Notes: generated from the sequence alone by a model not told the origin. A DNA stretch of 64,000 nucleotides from Bin80 sp965219915 (GCA_965219915.1 OZ244794.1:1798001-1862000), one strand, 5' to 3'. Shown: positions 1 to 10,062, numbered from the stretch's first letter. A program made the numbers and translations.

Positions 1-2086
1 TGACCTGCTTCGGGGAACCCGATCAGAAGAACTTACTACAGGATTTCCCTATGATCAGGTAGATGTGTACTCCTATTTACCTTTTGCGCCGACGCATTAC
101 GCAAACCTGAACGCTTCCATTGACGGTCCTATCATCAAGGATCGTCTGACGCTGTATGCTACCGGTCGTTATTTCAGCAACGACGGCTGGTTGTATGGAG
201 CTGATTTGTATGATATTGATGGTTCGGGAGGTGATTCCTCGCTTGTGCCAATGAACACATGGCAAAAGCTGAGTTGGCAAACCAATTTTCGGGTTCAACT
301 TACCGGCAATATGATCCTTAATGTGATCGGGTTGGGGTCGCGGACCGAGGCAAATGATTTGGGTGGGCGTTATCAGTACTACCGGTGGGCGCCGCACGGA
401 GTCCCGCAGGTTTATGATAACGGGATAGACCTGAAGCTCAAGTTTACACACTTGATCAGTGCGCGCACCTTCTATACGTTGAATCTGGCCACCTTTGAAA
501 AGTCAGCTGAGCGATACCGTTTTTCCAGTGTGACGGATCCGCTGTACAACGATTTTACGCTGAGTCCGCCGGATTCAATCGAGATCACACCGGGAGTGTG
601 GGAGCAGGTTGAAGCTGGAAGTAACCATTTTGCGCGTGGAGGAACGGACCTCGGACGTTTCAAAAGGAGTACGCGGAGTTACTTCGTCAAGGGAGATTTT
701 ACGAGTCAGTTGTCGCGCTACCACCTGGTCAAAGCGGGATTTGAGGCACGTATGGATCAGCTCCAGTTTGAGGAGTACGGCCTTGTGCCGGCAACCGGCC
801 CCACCGGACAGGTCATTGAACCATTCGTGCCGGCTGTTCCGCCTCCCGTCTCCTTCGGCTACCGTCAATTTGATGGTGTTGAGCCGATCTCAATAAGTGC
901 TTACTTGCAGGACAAGATTGAGTACGAAAGCTTTATCGTGAATGCAGGAGTGCGAATGGATTTTTTTGATGCAAGGGCGAACATCCCCGCAGATCCATCG
1001 GACCCGAACATCTACAATCCATTCAAAAAAGTCAACCTGTATAGGGATACTGACGGCAACGGAATTATTACCGACGATGAGGAGCGTGAAGACAATACGC
1101 TGACGCAGGCCGACCGGGAAACTTATTGGTGGACAGATTCAAGCCCCAAACTTCAGTTTTCGCCCAGACTGGGGGTTGCGTATCCCATTACGGAAGAAGG
1201 CGTGATCCATTTTTCATGGGGGCACTTCCTCCAGATTCCAACACTAAATCGACTGTTTGACAATTTTGGATACAAGATTCCCCGCCAATCCGGCCGTCAC
1301 GGTCCCTTCGGAAACCCCGACTTGGACGCGCAGCGTACGGTCATGTACGAAATCGGTCTCAAGCAGGCAATCAGGGGCGTGGTACTGAATGTGACGGCCT
1401 ATAATCGGGATGTACGGAGCTGGGTGTCTACTTCCCGGTTGATCGGAACCGAACTGCCTGGCGTCAATTACGTCGTGTATGCCAATCGGGATTATGCGAA
1501 TACCCGTGGAGTCACTCTCTCGTTGTCGCGCCCGTATGCGAATAATTACGGGTTTGAGTTGAATTACACCTACCAGGTGGTTGAGGGATCTAACTCAGAC
1601 CCGACAGAGGAGTTTTTTGCGGCGGGTAATGAGGAAGAACCGCGCTTAGCACTTCTGCCTCTAGGATGGGACCAACGCCACAAGGTGGCCGGATCTTTCT
1701 TTGTAGGCGGACGCAATTGGGGTGCTTCTGCACTCATTGTTTGGGCCTCTGGATTCCCGTACACGCCGAGTTTTGAGGAGGCCGCACTTGTCGGAGCAGA
1801 TGTACAGCCGGAGTTTCCGACGAATGCACGCAGACAGCCATCAACCTTCCAGATTGATGTAGATATTTATCGCGAGTTTTCGATCGGTCCGGTGCGTCCG
1901 CGCCTGTTCCTGCATGTTTATAACGCACTTGATCGAAGGAATGCAGTGACGGTTTATGGGGATACGGGGCTTCCCGGAATTACTTTTTCCGCCCCCATTC
2001 AGTCGGCGGACCCCGGGTACTTTTCCCGGCCTAATCACTATTCTGAACCCCGGCGCGTGCACGCGGGAGTGCGGCTGCAATTCTGA
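1..2086 (+). CDS. TonB-dependent outer-membrane receptor, 5'-truncated by window edge
   Basis: The frame is open from base 2, so the signal peptide, N-terminal domain and most of the plug lie outside the window; about 690 residues of barrel remain. The sequence alternates short beta-strands with long polar loops, contains repeated Tyr/Phe-rich strands (for example LGVAYPITEEGVIHFSWGHF) and ends in VRLQF, with the terminal aromatic residue expected of an outer-membrane barrel. Receptors of this family take up large substrates across the outer membrane using TonB-ExbBD energy. The stop codon overlaps the next gene's start (TGATG), so it is translationally coupled to the Asp-rich T9SS protein. 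Substrate is not readable from the sequence; the amylase about 8 kb downstream suggests a glucan (inference). The family is fairly certain, the ligand is not. Confidence 0.85.
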   Translation, partial: DLLRGTRSEELTTGFPYDQVDVYSYLPFAPTHYANLNASIDGPIIKDRLTLYATGRYFSNDGWLYGADLYDIDGSGGDSSLVPMNTWQKLSWQTNFRVQLTGNMILNVIGLGSRTEANDLGGRYQYYRWAPHGVPQVYDNGIDLKLKFTHLISARTFYTLNLATFEKSAERYRFSSVTDPLYNDFTLSPPDSIEITPGVWEQVEAGSNHFARGGTDLGRFKRSTRSYFVKGDFTSQLSRYHLVKAGFEARMDQLQFEEYGLVPATGPTGQVIEPFVPAVPPPVSFGYRQFDGVEPISISAYLQDKIEYESFIVNAGVRMDFFDARANIPADPSDPNIYNPFKKVNLYRDTDGNGIITDDEEREDNTLTQADRETYWWTDSSPKLQFSPRLGVAYPITEEGVIHFSWGHFLQIPTLNRLFDNFGYKIPRQSGRHGPFGNPDLDAQRTVMYEIGLKQAIRGVVLNVTAYNRDVRSWVSTSRLIGTELPGVNYVVYANRDYANTRGVTLSLSRPYANNYGFELNYTYQVVEGSNSDPTEEFFAAGNEEEPRLALLPLGWDQRHKVAGSFFVGGRNWGASALIVWASGFPYTPSFEEAALVGADVQPEFPTNARRQPSTFQIDVDIYREFSIGPVRPRLFLHVYNALDRRNAVTVYGDTGLPGITFSAPIQSADPGYFSRPNHYSEPRRVHAGVRLQF

Positions 2087-5000
2087 TGATGGAGCTACGC
2101 AAACTTGTAGTAATTGGGTGCCTGGCGATCTTTGCTGCACCAGTCATTGCACAGGGCGTGATTGATCGCAATCATGTGCCCAGCGACGAACGTGTGGATC
2201 CGCTGGAACGCAGACGCGACGATATAGACGGAAATAATATCCGGGCAACGATCACAAACTGGACGCAGACTGCCAGTTCCGGCTCTCCGGGAGATTTTAA
2301 TTATGAGTGGCCTAAGAACACCAACAGGCGCTACGTTGCACTAACGCAGTTGTGGGTCGGTGCAGAGACTATTGCGAATGCCGGTCCAGATGCAGGCGAG
2401 CCCATTTGGATTGTCAATGTAGCCGATTTTCGTGCCAATAATGCAGGAGGCAACACGTCATGGACGTTTGAACCTGTTGGGGGTTATGTGAACCCCGCCG
2501 GAAGCGAGTATGGAATTGCACAGAGCGACGAACCAGACAGCTGGCCCCCTTATTGGCCGGATAAGGTTTCGGACGTGGGGGATCCTGGCTGGAGCGGGTC
2601 ATGGAACGGTTTCTTCGGAAAAGACATCTTCAACGCAGATCAGGAGTTTTTCTTCAAGGCCGGCGATGACCAGTATGACCGGTACCGGGGAAGTTATGTG
2701 TCGGATGCCACTGATCAGTCGAGGTATGGTCTAGGCCTAATCATCGAGACGCGGATTATGGCCTGGACGCAAATATTAGTGGATGATGTAGTCTTTTTGA
2801 TCTATGGTGTCAAGAATGATGGTACAGAGGATTTGGAAAAGGTCGGGATGGCAGTCTGGCTTGCTGACTGTGTTGCAGGAGATTGTGGCGATGATGTCAT
2901 CTTTTTCGATTTGCTTGAGGATGTGGCCTTTATGACAGATGAGGATGGGATTGGCGACCAAAACTTTGGCAGTGATCCTGCAGGAACGGTTGGAATAGCC
3001 TTTCTGGAAACGCCGGGGAACGCGACTGACCGCATTGATAATGATGGAGATGGATCTGTGGCGGATGAATGTCCCGCAAATAAGGGCGAGTGTAACAGCC
3101 CTATAGTACCGGAATCGTATTTGTCGGGAGAAGTGGCAGCAAACAATATTGACGACAATGGTAATGGTCTCATTGATGAAAACGCCGTGCATGTACCATT
3201 TGGTACGCAAAGAGGCGTAGGTTTTGCAGACTACATAGATAATGATGAGGATGGCGAACAAGGTGCACCGGTCATAACAGCCGAGATGGCTGCTGCCGCC
3301 TCAATTGATACTTGGCTGCGTTGGCCGCCCAACCCTCAAAACGACCCCGTGCAGCAGGTGAATGGTCAGGTAAAAGTTCACTTGGTAAATGTGACCCAGG
3401 AAACTATCGGACTGCCGTTCAGGGATAATATTGATAATGACGACTCGCATATCGTTCCAACAGCTGCCTATCCATATTTGTCCGAGCCTGGTTCTCCCGT
3501 GATTACACAGGGAATGATAGACGCTGCTGCCTCTGATCCGTACCGACGCTATTTGGTCCCCGATGCAGGCATCCTGTTGTATGATGTGGGCCCCGAGGAC
3601 CTAGGTAAGGCTTATGCCGATGGCGTAGATAATGATCAGGATGGCGCTGTGGACGAGGGAATTGACGAAGGTATCGATGAAATGATTGACGAAAGCCGGG
3701 CGGATGGCATAGATAACGATCAGGACTGGATACTGCTGCAGAATGACACTGGACTTGATGGAGTCGCCTTCACTGGGGATTACGGGGATGGGGACGGGAT
3801 GCCAACCAGCGGGGCGGGATCGTCCTTTCCCGGGGAAAAAAATATAGATGTAACCGATGTAAGTGAGTCGGATCAAATCGGGATCACCAATGTCCGCCTC
3901 TTCGGGGCGTTCACCTTGCCGGTTGGCAGTGCCAGTGACCGATTCCTGTTCTTCAATTATTTGCTTCCAGGCGAGTTTGATACGGAACAACCGGATCCAG
4001 GGGATAATGATTTGACGATTTCCAGTGGCCTATTCCCGCTGAAAGCGGGGCAGACGGAGCGGATTTCGCTTTCGGTTCAATTAGGGCTCAGCCAGGAAGA
4101 GGTCTTGGCAGGAAGGGATAATGCACTGGATGCTTACGGAGAGGATTACCAGTTTGCCCAGGCTCCGATCACGCCAGAGGTTTCTGCAGTGCCAGGGGAC
4201 GGTCGCGTGACACTTTACTGGGACGCCAAGGCTGAAGAGTCAGATGATGATTTCCTAAGATCTCTCGGATTGCCTTCCAAGGATTTTGAAGGATATCGTA
4301 TTTACCGGGCTACTGATCCGGCTTTCCTGGATGCTTTACAGATTACTGATGGCCGAGGCAACCTGACGTTCCGAAAGCCGATTGCCCAGTTTGATCTCAT
4401 AAATGGCAATGCAGGATTTCATCCCGTTGCTGTAAATGGAGTCAGCTTCTACCTAGGGGATGATCGTGTGAGTGAAGGAGAGGGGACCAATGGTCTCGCT
4501 CATTCATATGTTGACGCCACGGTAGACAATGGAGTGACCTACTACTACGCAGTAACAGCATATGATTTCGGGGCACCCTCTGCGGATATTTCTCCTACGG
4601 AGACTCCTGTCCGAATCCGGCGGCGTGCAGATGGTTCGGTAGAGACTGGCCGCAATGTAGTCGTGGTCACGCCCGCAGCGCCGGTAGCGGGTTACCAGGA
4701 TGCAACATTGGAAACTGTAGATGGGTACCTGCCGCGCATTCAGGGCTCAACCTCAAGTCGAATTGCTTACGAGATCACTGATTCCAGAGCGATCGTTGAT
4801 GGCAACCGCTACCGTATCACATTTGAAGATTCACTGCATGTTGGCGGTCGCTTTTCACCGGACACATTGAAGACCAAGTATTTCACACTTACGGATGTAT
4901 CCTCCGATCGTGTACTTCTTGACAGGTCGGTAGCATGGCGTCAGGGTTGGGAATTTCCGCCTCTGGACGATTTGGGCAATGCGCTGGGATTCAGTCTACA

Positions 5001-5928
5001 GTTTTTTGGGGAGACGCTTGTGCGCCTTAACAACGCATTGAGCGGTTGGAATAGAGACGGTGTGTATGAGGTCACCCTGGATCCATACATCTCTCCAGGT
5101 TTTACCTTGGGCCTCCGTAATCCTGCTGATTACCGCTTGGAAATCGTTGGTCCGGCGCAGGGGCAATCAACCCAAATGCAGGCGTCCTTCTTTAGAAGAT
5201 TGCCGTCCCGGCCAACAAATGTTCGTGTGTTTCGAGTCGAGCACGATGGCTCGGGAGGCAGACGTGACGTGGAAGTTGAATACGGATTCTGGGATTTGAC
5301 GGGCGATGACTTTACCGGTGCGCAGTCAACTTCGCCGGCAACCTTCAGTGCAGACAGAGATCGACGGGAGTCGGATCTGATCATCATTAGTGAGCCCAGG
5401 GTTGGAGATGATGGCGGGGATCCTGTATACACCTGGCGTATGGCATTGGATTTTTCGGTTGAAAGCAATACGAATCCATCCGAGGGAGATATAGCGACGC
5501 TCATTACCCGCAAGCCATTCCTTTCCACAGACGTGTTTGAGTTCAGTACCCGTGCCCCGCTAGCCTCTGCGGATAATCCGGACTCGCTCCTGTCTCGCAT
5601 TCAGGTTGTTCCCAATCCCTATGTAGTAACCAATAGATTTGAGGAATTGAATGCTTTTTCCACCGGACGGGGAGAGCGTGTGATCAAGTTTATCAATCTA
5701 CCACCCGAGTGTACGCTTAGAATTTTCAACGTGAGCGGCCGTTTGATCCGAACATTGTATCTCAATGAGGGGCAGAATCATTCATTGGCCAGCAGTCTCA
5801 TGAACGGTACGATAACCTGGGATTTGCTGAGTTCTGATGCTCTAACGGTAGCATATGGTGTTTACCTGTACCATGTGGAAGCCCCTGGAGTAGGTGAAAA
5901 AACGGGTACATTTGCCATCATCAAATGA
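2086..5928 (+). CDS. Large secreted Asp-rich protein with T9SS C-terminal sorting domain
   Basis: The 1280-aa product starts with a signal peptide (hydrophobic VVIGCLAIFAAPVIAQ, cleavage probably near residue 22). Residues about 315-550 carry at least six acidic repeats of the type IDNDGDGxxDE (RIDNDGDGS, NIDDNGNGL, YIDNDEDGE, NIDNDDS, GVDNDQDGA, GIDNDQDW), resembling the calcium-binding loops of thrombospondin type 3 or dockerin repeats. A fibronectin-III-like stretch follows at about 695-840 (VPGDGRVTLYWDAK to TYYYAVTAYDFG). The last 90 residues (VVPNPYVV, LRIFNVSGRLIRTLYL, AYGVYLYHVEAPG) form a type A T9SS sorting domain, so the protein should be exported and attached to or released from the cell surface. 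It overlaps the receptor upstream by 1 nt and the PorV-like gene downstream by 4 nt. Exact role unknown; a surface partner of the receptor is the simplest reading. Confidence 0.75.
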   Translation: MMELRKLVVIGCLAIFAAPVIAQGVIDRNHVPSDERVDPLERRRDDIDGNNIRATITNWTQTASSGSPGDFNYEWPKNTNRRYVALTQLWVGAETIANAGPDAGEPIWIVNVADFRANNAGGNTSWTFEPVGGYVNPAGSEYGIAQSDEPDSWPPYWPDKVSDVGDPGWSGSWNGFFGKDIFNADQEFFFKAGDDQYDRYRGSYVSDATDQSRYGLGLIIETRIMAWTQILVDDVVFLIYGVKNDGTEDLEKVGMAVWLADCVAGDCGDDVIFFDLLEDVAFMTDEDGIGDQNFGSDPAGTVGIAFLETPGNATDRIDNDGDGSVADECPANKGECNSPIVPESYLSGEVAANNIDDNGNGLIDENAVHVPFGTQRGVGFADYIDNDEDGEQGAPVITAEMAAAASIDTWLRWPPNPQNDPVQQVNGQVKVHLVNVTQETIGLPFRDNIDNDDSHIVPTAAYPYLSEPGSPVITQGMIDAAASDPYRRYLVPDAGILLYDVGPEDLGKAYADGVDNDQDGAVDEGIDEGIDEMIDESRADGIDNDQDWILLQNDTGLDGVAFTGDYGDGDGMPTSGAGSSFPGEKNIDVTDVSESDQIGITNVRLFGAFTLPVGSASDRFLFFNYLLPGEFDTEQPDPGDNDLTISSGLFPLKAGQTERISLSVQLGLSQEEVLAGRDNALDAYGEDYQFAQAPITPEVSAVPGDGRVTLYWDAKAEESDDDFLRSLGLPSKDFEGYRIYRATDPAFLDALQITDGRGNLTFRKPIAQFDLINGNAGFHPVAVNGVSFYLGDDRVSEGEGTNGLAHSYVDATVDNGVTYYYAVTAYDFGAPSADISPTETPVRIRRRADGSVETGRNVVVVTPAAPVAGYQDATLETVDGYLPRIQGSTSSRIAYEITDSRAIVDGNRYRITFEDSLHVGGRFSPDTLKTKYFTLTDVSSDRVLLDRSVAWRQGWEFPPLDDLGNALGFSLQFFGETLVRLNNALSGWNRDGVYEVTLDPYISPGFTLGLRNPADYRLEIVGPAQGQSTQMQASFFRRLPSRPTNVRVFRVEHDGSGGRRDVEVEYGFWDLTGDDFTGAQSTSPATFSADRDRRESDLIIISEPRVGDDGGDPVYTWRMALDFSVESNTNPSEGDIATLITRKPFLSTDVFEFSTRAPLASADNPDSLLSRIQVVPNPYVVTNRFEELNAFSTGRGERVIKFINLPPECTLRIFNVSGRLIRTLYLNEGQNHSLASSLMNGTITWDLLSSDALTVAYGVYLYHVEAPGVGEKTGTFAIIK

Positions 5929-6980
5929 TACTGTGTCGGCCTTCATATTCGGTAGCTTGTTGCTTGGTTGTAATACTGACATTGATCAGTTCTCTGGATG
6001 TGTTGGGCCAGTTCGCGAACGAGACTCGTGATGTTACTCGCAAGGGCACGACCGCTGCGGAATTTCTCAGTATTCCCATAGGGGCACGCGCAACCGGCAT
6101 GGGAAGTGCAATCACAGCTAGCGTTGACGATCCAACCGCGCTTTATTGGAATCCGGCAGGTTTGGGATTGCTTTCCAGGGCTTCTGTGTCTATTGAGCAT
6201 GCATCCTGGCTGGCAGGCATAAACTTCAACTACGCAGCCGTGGCTTTGCCAAGCCGCTTGGGCGCTTTTGGCGCAGCGGTCACTGCCATGGGAACACCGG
6301 ATATGCGGGTGACAACGGTTGAGGACCAGGAGGGCACAGGGGAAACCTTTAGGGCCTCCAGTTACGCTTTTGCACTTGCGTGGGGGCGAAAGCTCACGGA
6401 CCGATTTACCTTTGGAGCTACGGTAAAGGTGATCACTGAGCAGATATGGCATTCCTCCGCAAGGGGAGCGGCACTTGATATCGGTACTGTATTTGTGACA
6501 CCTTTCAGAGGAATTAGGTTAGGGGCCGCCATCTCCAATTTTGGCACAAAGATGGAGATGATGGGAGACGATTTGCTGGTGACAGCAGATATTGATCCTC
6601 GCAATCGCGGCAACAATGAAAGTAATCGGGCCTACCTGAGAACAGATCAGTTTGATCTGCCACTGATCATGCGCATTGGGCTCGCTGGGGAAGTACTGGA
6701 AACGGAAACCGCACGCGTAACTTTTGCGCTGGACGTTCTGAGTCCCAACAACAGTGACCAGTATGTCAATGTGGGAGTAGAGGCTGGACTACTTGGTGAT
6801 CTGTTAATGGTGCGGGGTGGCCACAGTGAACTGTTTCTGCAAGACAGTGTGCGTTCTTTTTCTTTTGGAGCGGGGTTGCGGTATGACTTTTCTGTAGTCG
6901 GATTGGCTATAGACTATGCGTACGAGCAGCAGCGCTACTTTGATAACGTAAGTCGAATCTCAATGTCTCTCGGTTTCTAG
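5925..6980 (+). CDS. PorV/PorQ-family outer-membrane protein
   Basis: The 351-aa product has a signal peptide (about residues 1-28, ending LDVLGQ) followed by the family hallmark AAEFLSIPIGARATGMGSA and DDPTALYWNPAGLG. The remainder is an amphipathic beta-barrel ending in ISMSLGF, with a terminal Phe. PorV acts in type IX secretion as the outer-membrane shuttle that carries cargo from the translocon to the attachment complex; PorQ and other paralogues are less understood. The ATGA overlap with the preceding T9SS cargo gene argues that this paralogue serves that particular cargo or the receptor (inference). Genomes of this group usually carry several copies, so it need not be the housekeeping PorV. 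Confidence 0.8.
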   Translation: MILCRPSYSVACCLVVILTLISSLDVLGQFANETRDVTRKGTTAAEFLSIPIGARATGMGSAITASVDDPTALYWNPAGLGLLSRASVSIEHASWLAGINFNYAAVALPSRLGAFGAAVTAMGTPDMRVTTVEDQEGTGETFRASSYAFALAWGRKLTDRFTFGATVKVITEQIWHSSARGAALDIGTVFVTPFRGIRLGAAISNFGTKMEMMGDDLLVTADIDPRNRGNNESNRAYLRTDQFDLPLIMRIGLAGEVLETETARVTFALDVLSPNNSDQYVNVGVEAGLLGDLLMVRGGHSELFLQDSVRSFSFGAGLRYDFSVVGLAIDYAYEQQRYFDNVSRISMSLGF

Positions 6981-7046
6981 TGCTTGGGTGTTATGTGGAG
7001 AAGTGTTCGTATCTTTGGCATTCGCAATAGACATAAACGAAATTTC

Positions 7047-9131
7047 ATGAAGACGAAAAACTTGTTACGACTTGGATTGCTGCTTTGCTGCATGTTTGCG
7101 GTGGCCGATGCACAGGCTCAACGCACCGTTACGATGCGGCTAAATATGGCCTCTGTTCCAGACACAATCAATGGGATGGGGTTGATTGAGGTGCGTGGAG
7201 CGGGGGGAGAAGAGGGTAATGTTGCTCCGGATACCTTGGCAGATGGAAACATTATTGACTGGGGTGACGCCAGCACGCTTGAGCCCGTTAACGAAAAGGG
7301 GCCCAATGGCGAGGACAGCGACTACTGGAATATCACGTTTATGATTGACGAGACGGATAGTCTCCAGCATAAATTCTACTCGGATCAGCTCAATATGTCA
7401 CTGAACGCGGGTTGGGAGGCGGATCCCAATCCATTCATAGCGCCGGGTTCCGGAGATGTTGATCTTGGTCTGCACTTTTTTGAGGCGCAGATTCCATGGC
7501 ACGGGGTTTCGGGGAGGCGCGGAGATTATAACTGGCTGCCTTGGGAGCCCAAGATGGACTCTGTTGCAGTATGGTATCGCGTAGCCATGTTCGGCCTACA
7601 TTCCGAGGATAGAGGCTATGATGCAACGATGATGGCCCCAGACCAGATTGTTGGTGTACGTGGAGGCCCGATGATGGATGCCACTGACACAACGCTCGTA
7701 GGTCCCTTGGATTGGGGAACCTCACAGGTGGTGTTAGACCGTGAGTCAATGGATGAATCGACTGCGGGTTACAGTATCTACTCGGGAGTTGCCTACTATC
7801 CGGCCTCGCTAGCGGGAATGGAGCAGCAATACAAATTTGTCCTTGAACATGGGGCTACTGTTGGATGGGAGGAAGGAAACCTTGCAGGCAACCGTAGTTT
7901 CACCGTGCCGGCATCTGATACCACGCTACACTGGATGTATTTCGGTAACACGGCACCCAGTAAGGTCGTGCCTGTGGAAGGACAGGTTGTCTTTGGAGTG
8001 GATATGAGTGCTTTTGAGACCATTGGTCTTTTTGATACTGCCCGAAATGACACCTTGTGGGTCTTTGGGGATTTCAATGGCTGGGGAGGCTGTCGGGATG
8101 AACAAAGGCTGGACGAATGTTACATGTTCAGAGAGCCAGGAGGCACCAACTTTGCGGCAGCCGTTCCGCTGACACGTCCCCCCGGCTGGAGTTCCGGCTA
8201 TAAGTATTTCCTTGACTTTAACGATGCAGAGTTTGAGACCCAATTCGGTGCGCCTCCTCCAAGTGGATGGGAAGAGGGTCACAGGACAGGTGTCAATCGC
8301 GAGTTTGAATTTGCAGGAGACCCAAGCGGCCCGCAGATTCTGTCTCTGTCCTACTTCAATGATGCAACACCGATGAATGTGATGATGGATGGAGATGAAA
8401 CTGAGGTGATGTTTTCGGTCACCATGCAGCAGGCTATAGATAACCAGGCACAGCCGTTCAATCCGGCGATGGACTCTGTAAGCATTCACCTGGGGGATCC
8501 GATTTGGGCACATACCCAAGGGGTGGACGGAACGGACCATGACATTCCGCTCTGGGATGAAGTATTGCTTACGGATGATGATGGAGATGGTACGTACACC
8601 GGAAGCTACACAGTTAGTGGCCCCAGCTATAACATCCTGACGTACAGATATATATACGGAGGCAAAAGTACGAGTGCTCAGGAGATGGGTTCAGATACCA
8701 GGGTACCAGGGCGTAACAGGGTTCATTTCATTCCCAAGAATGCAGACGGTTCATTCGTAGCGCAATATGAGTTGCCCGCTCACGATTTCGATCTTATGCC
8801 CGGCCCACTCCCGTTCGATGACAATCCCTACATCAGCACGGCGATTGAGCAATCTGAGGAGATCCCTTCCAATATTTGGTTAGGGGAGAATTACCCTAAC
8901 CCATTCAACCCAACAACCACGATTGAGTACGGACTCGAGCAGCAGGCACACGTTCAACTCCATATCTATGATATGCTCGGACGTCGGGTAGCCACACTCG
9001 TTGATGGACTGCAGCAGGCTGCTACCTATACCGTCACGTTTGACGCTTCTAGGTTAGCGAGCGGTATTTATCTGTATCGCCTCGAAACTCCGCATCGTGC
9101 GTACACGAAACAGATGATATTGATCAAGTAA
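7047..9131 (+). CDS. Secreted putative glucan-binding protein with T9SS sorting domain
   Basis: The frame can be extended upstream to a TTG at 6984, but ATG 7047 begins a clear signal peptide (MKTKNLLRLGLLLCCMFAVA, then DAQAQ), giving 694 aa. The body holds several beta-sandwich segments; the one at about 305-420 (LWVFGDFNGWGGCRDE, then GYKYFLDF) has the FGDFNGW signature shared with starch-binding CBM20/CBM48-type folds and SusE/SusF-like proteins. The end (LGENYPNPFNPTTTIEYG, MLGRRVATLVDG, SGIYLYRLET, KQMILIK) is a textbook type A T9SS sorting domain. It lies 66 bp after the PorV-like gene and before a strong terminator, so it probably closes this operon. The GH13 protein downstream carries the same GEFNGWGPN motif, which supports a shared glucan substrate. 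Confidence 0.7.
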   Translation: MKTKNLLRLGLLLCCMFAVADAQAQRTVTMRLNMASVPDTINGMGLIEVRGAGGEEGNVAPDTLADGNIIDWGDASTLEPVNEKGPNGEDSDYWNITFMIDETDSLQHKFYSDQLNMSLNAGWEADPNPFIAPGSGDVDLGLHFFEAQIPWHGVSGRRGDYNWLPWEPKMDSVAVWYRVAMFGLHSEDRGYDATMMAPDQIVGVRGGPMMDATDTTLVGPLDWGTSQVVLDRESMDESTAGYSIYSGVAYYPASLAGMEQQYKFVLEHGATVGWEEGNLAGNRSFTVPASDTTLHWMYFGNTAPSKVVPVEGQVVFGVDMSAFETIGLFDTARNDTLWVFGDFNGWGGCRDEQRLDECYMFREPGGTNFAAAVPLTRPPGWSSGYKYFLDFNDAEFETQFGAPPPSGWEEGHRTGVNREFEFAGDPSGPQILSLSYFNDATPMNVMMDGDETEVMFSVTMQQAIDNQAQPFNPAMDSVSIHLGDPIWAHTQGVDGTDHDIPLWDEVLLTDDDGDGTYTGSYTVSGPSYNILTYRYIYGGKSTSAQEMGSDTRVPGRNRVHFIPKNADGSFVAQYELPAHDFDLMPGPLPFDDNPYISTAIEQSEEIPSNIWLGENYPNPFNPTTTIEYGLEQQAHVQLHIYDMLGRRVATLVDGLQQAATYTVTFDASRLASGIYLYRLETPHRAYTKQMILIK

Positions 9132-9139
9132 GCGATCAT

Positions 9140-9180
9140 GGGTCGGCGGGGTAATTCCCGTCGGCCCATTTTCGTTTTGG
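9140..9180 (+). terminator. Rho-independent terminator after the glucan-binding gene
   Basis: An 11-bp stem, 9140-9150 pairing with 9157-9167 (two G-U pairs), a 6-nt loop and a T-rich tract (ATTTTCGTTTT) follow the stop codon at 9131 by 8 bp. It should end the receptor/PorV/glucan-binding transcript and separate it from the FkbM gene. Confidence 0.8.
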
Positions 9181-9330
9181 CGAATCAAGGTAAGTGATGC
9201 CTTTGTCGCTTGGTCGGGGGCGAAAAGTGATAGCGGAATTCCAGGAGCTGCAAACTTGATGTTGGGATAATCCCGTAGGCGAGGCTATCAATCGAGTGAT
9301 TGCCGGTCTCGGGCGTAAGCCTCTGGTTCA

Positions 9331-10062
9331 ATGAGAGTCAGGACTTTTTTGAAAAAGCAGCTTCGTAGAGTTGGCTTGGAAGTGAATCGGTTCAACGCAG
9401 CGGGTTCATTTACTGCAAGGAGACAGAGGATGCTGGAGCGTGCTGGAGTAGATCTTGTACTTGATGCCGGAGCAAGCGATGGCGGATTCGCTTCTGAGTT
9501 GAGGGATGCCGGCTATCAGGGGCGGATCATTTCATTTGAGCCATTAGAGAAGCCTTACCGATCCTTGTTAGCCAAGTCGAGGAAAGACGAACACTGGGAG
9601 GTATTTCAGTATGCATTGGGGAGTGTATCGGAGGAGGCCGAGATGAATATTGCCAAGGATGACAAATGCAGTTCACTCCTGACTCCGTTAGAACGACAGA
9701 CTCGAGTGTACTCCGGCGCACAGACTTCATCCTCAACTATTGTTCGAGTGCAGAGGTTAAGTGATCTGTATGGCGTGCAGTTTCAGGCTGGGGCGTGTAC
9801 TTTTTTGAAGATAGATACGCAGGGTTACGAGGGGCGCGTGATTGATGGGGCAGGGGATACGCTGAACGAGATGGTGGGAATACAGGTTGAATTGTCTCTG
9901 GTACCACTGTTTGACGGAGGGCAGAGCTATGCCAGACTTCTGCAGGAGTTGGAACGTCGGAAATTTCAACCAGTGTTGTTGGAGCCCGTGTTTGTTGACC
10001 CGGAAACCGAACAAACGCTTCAAGTGGACGCTGTTTTCTTCCGTCAGGGGCTCTGGAATTAA
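9331..10062 (+). CDS. FkbM-family SAM-dependent methyltransferase
   Basis: The 243-aa product has the FkbM layout: a Rossmann motif I at about residue 47 (LVLDAGASDGGFASEL), an acidic end of beta-2 (IISFEPL), and the diagnostic FLKIDTQGYEGRVIDGA at about 157, where the Asp and Gly-Tyr-Glu shape the active site. Family members O-methylate sugars or small molecules, often in surface-polysaccharide or natural-product pathways. The gene has its own ATG start 150 bp beyond the terminator and is flanked by two secreted glucan-active genes, yet carries no signal peptide and so is cytoplasmic. Whether it belongs to the same pathway cannot be told from position alone. Confidence 0.85.
   Translation: MRVRTFLKKQLRRVGLEVNRFNAAGSFTARRQRMLERAGVDLVLDAGASDGGFASELRDAGYQGRIISFEPLEKPYRSLLAKSRKDEHWEVFQYALGSVSEEAEMNIAKDDKCSSLLTPLERQTRVYSGAQTSSSTIVRVQRLSDLYGVQFQAGACTFLKIDTQGYEGRVIDGAGDTLNEMVGIQVELSLVPLFDGGQSYARLLQELERRKFQPVLLEPVFVDPETEQTLQVDAVFFRQGLWN

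Noticed and set aside
2776..3261. 161-codon open frame on the minus strand opposite the Asp-rich repeats
   Set aside because: It is the complement of GAT/AAT-rich repeat codons (giving Ile-rich runs), lies wholly inside a convincing gene and has no family features.
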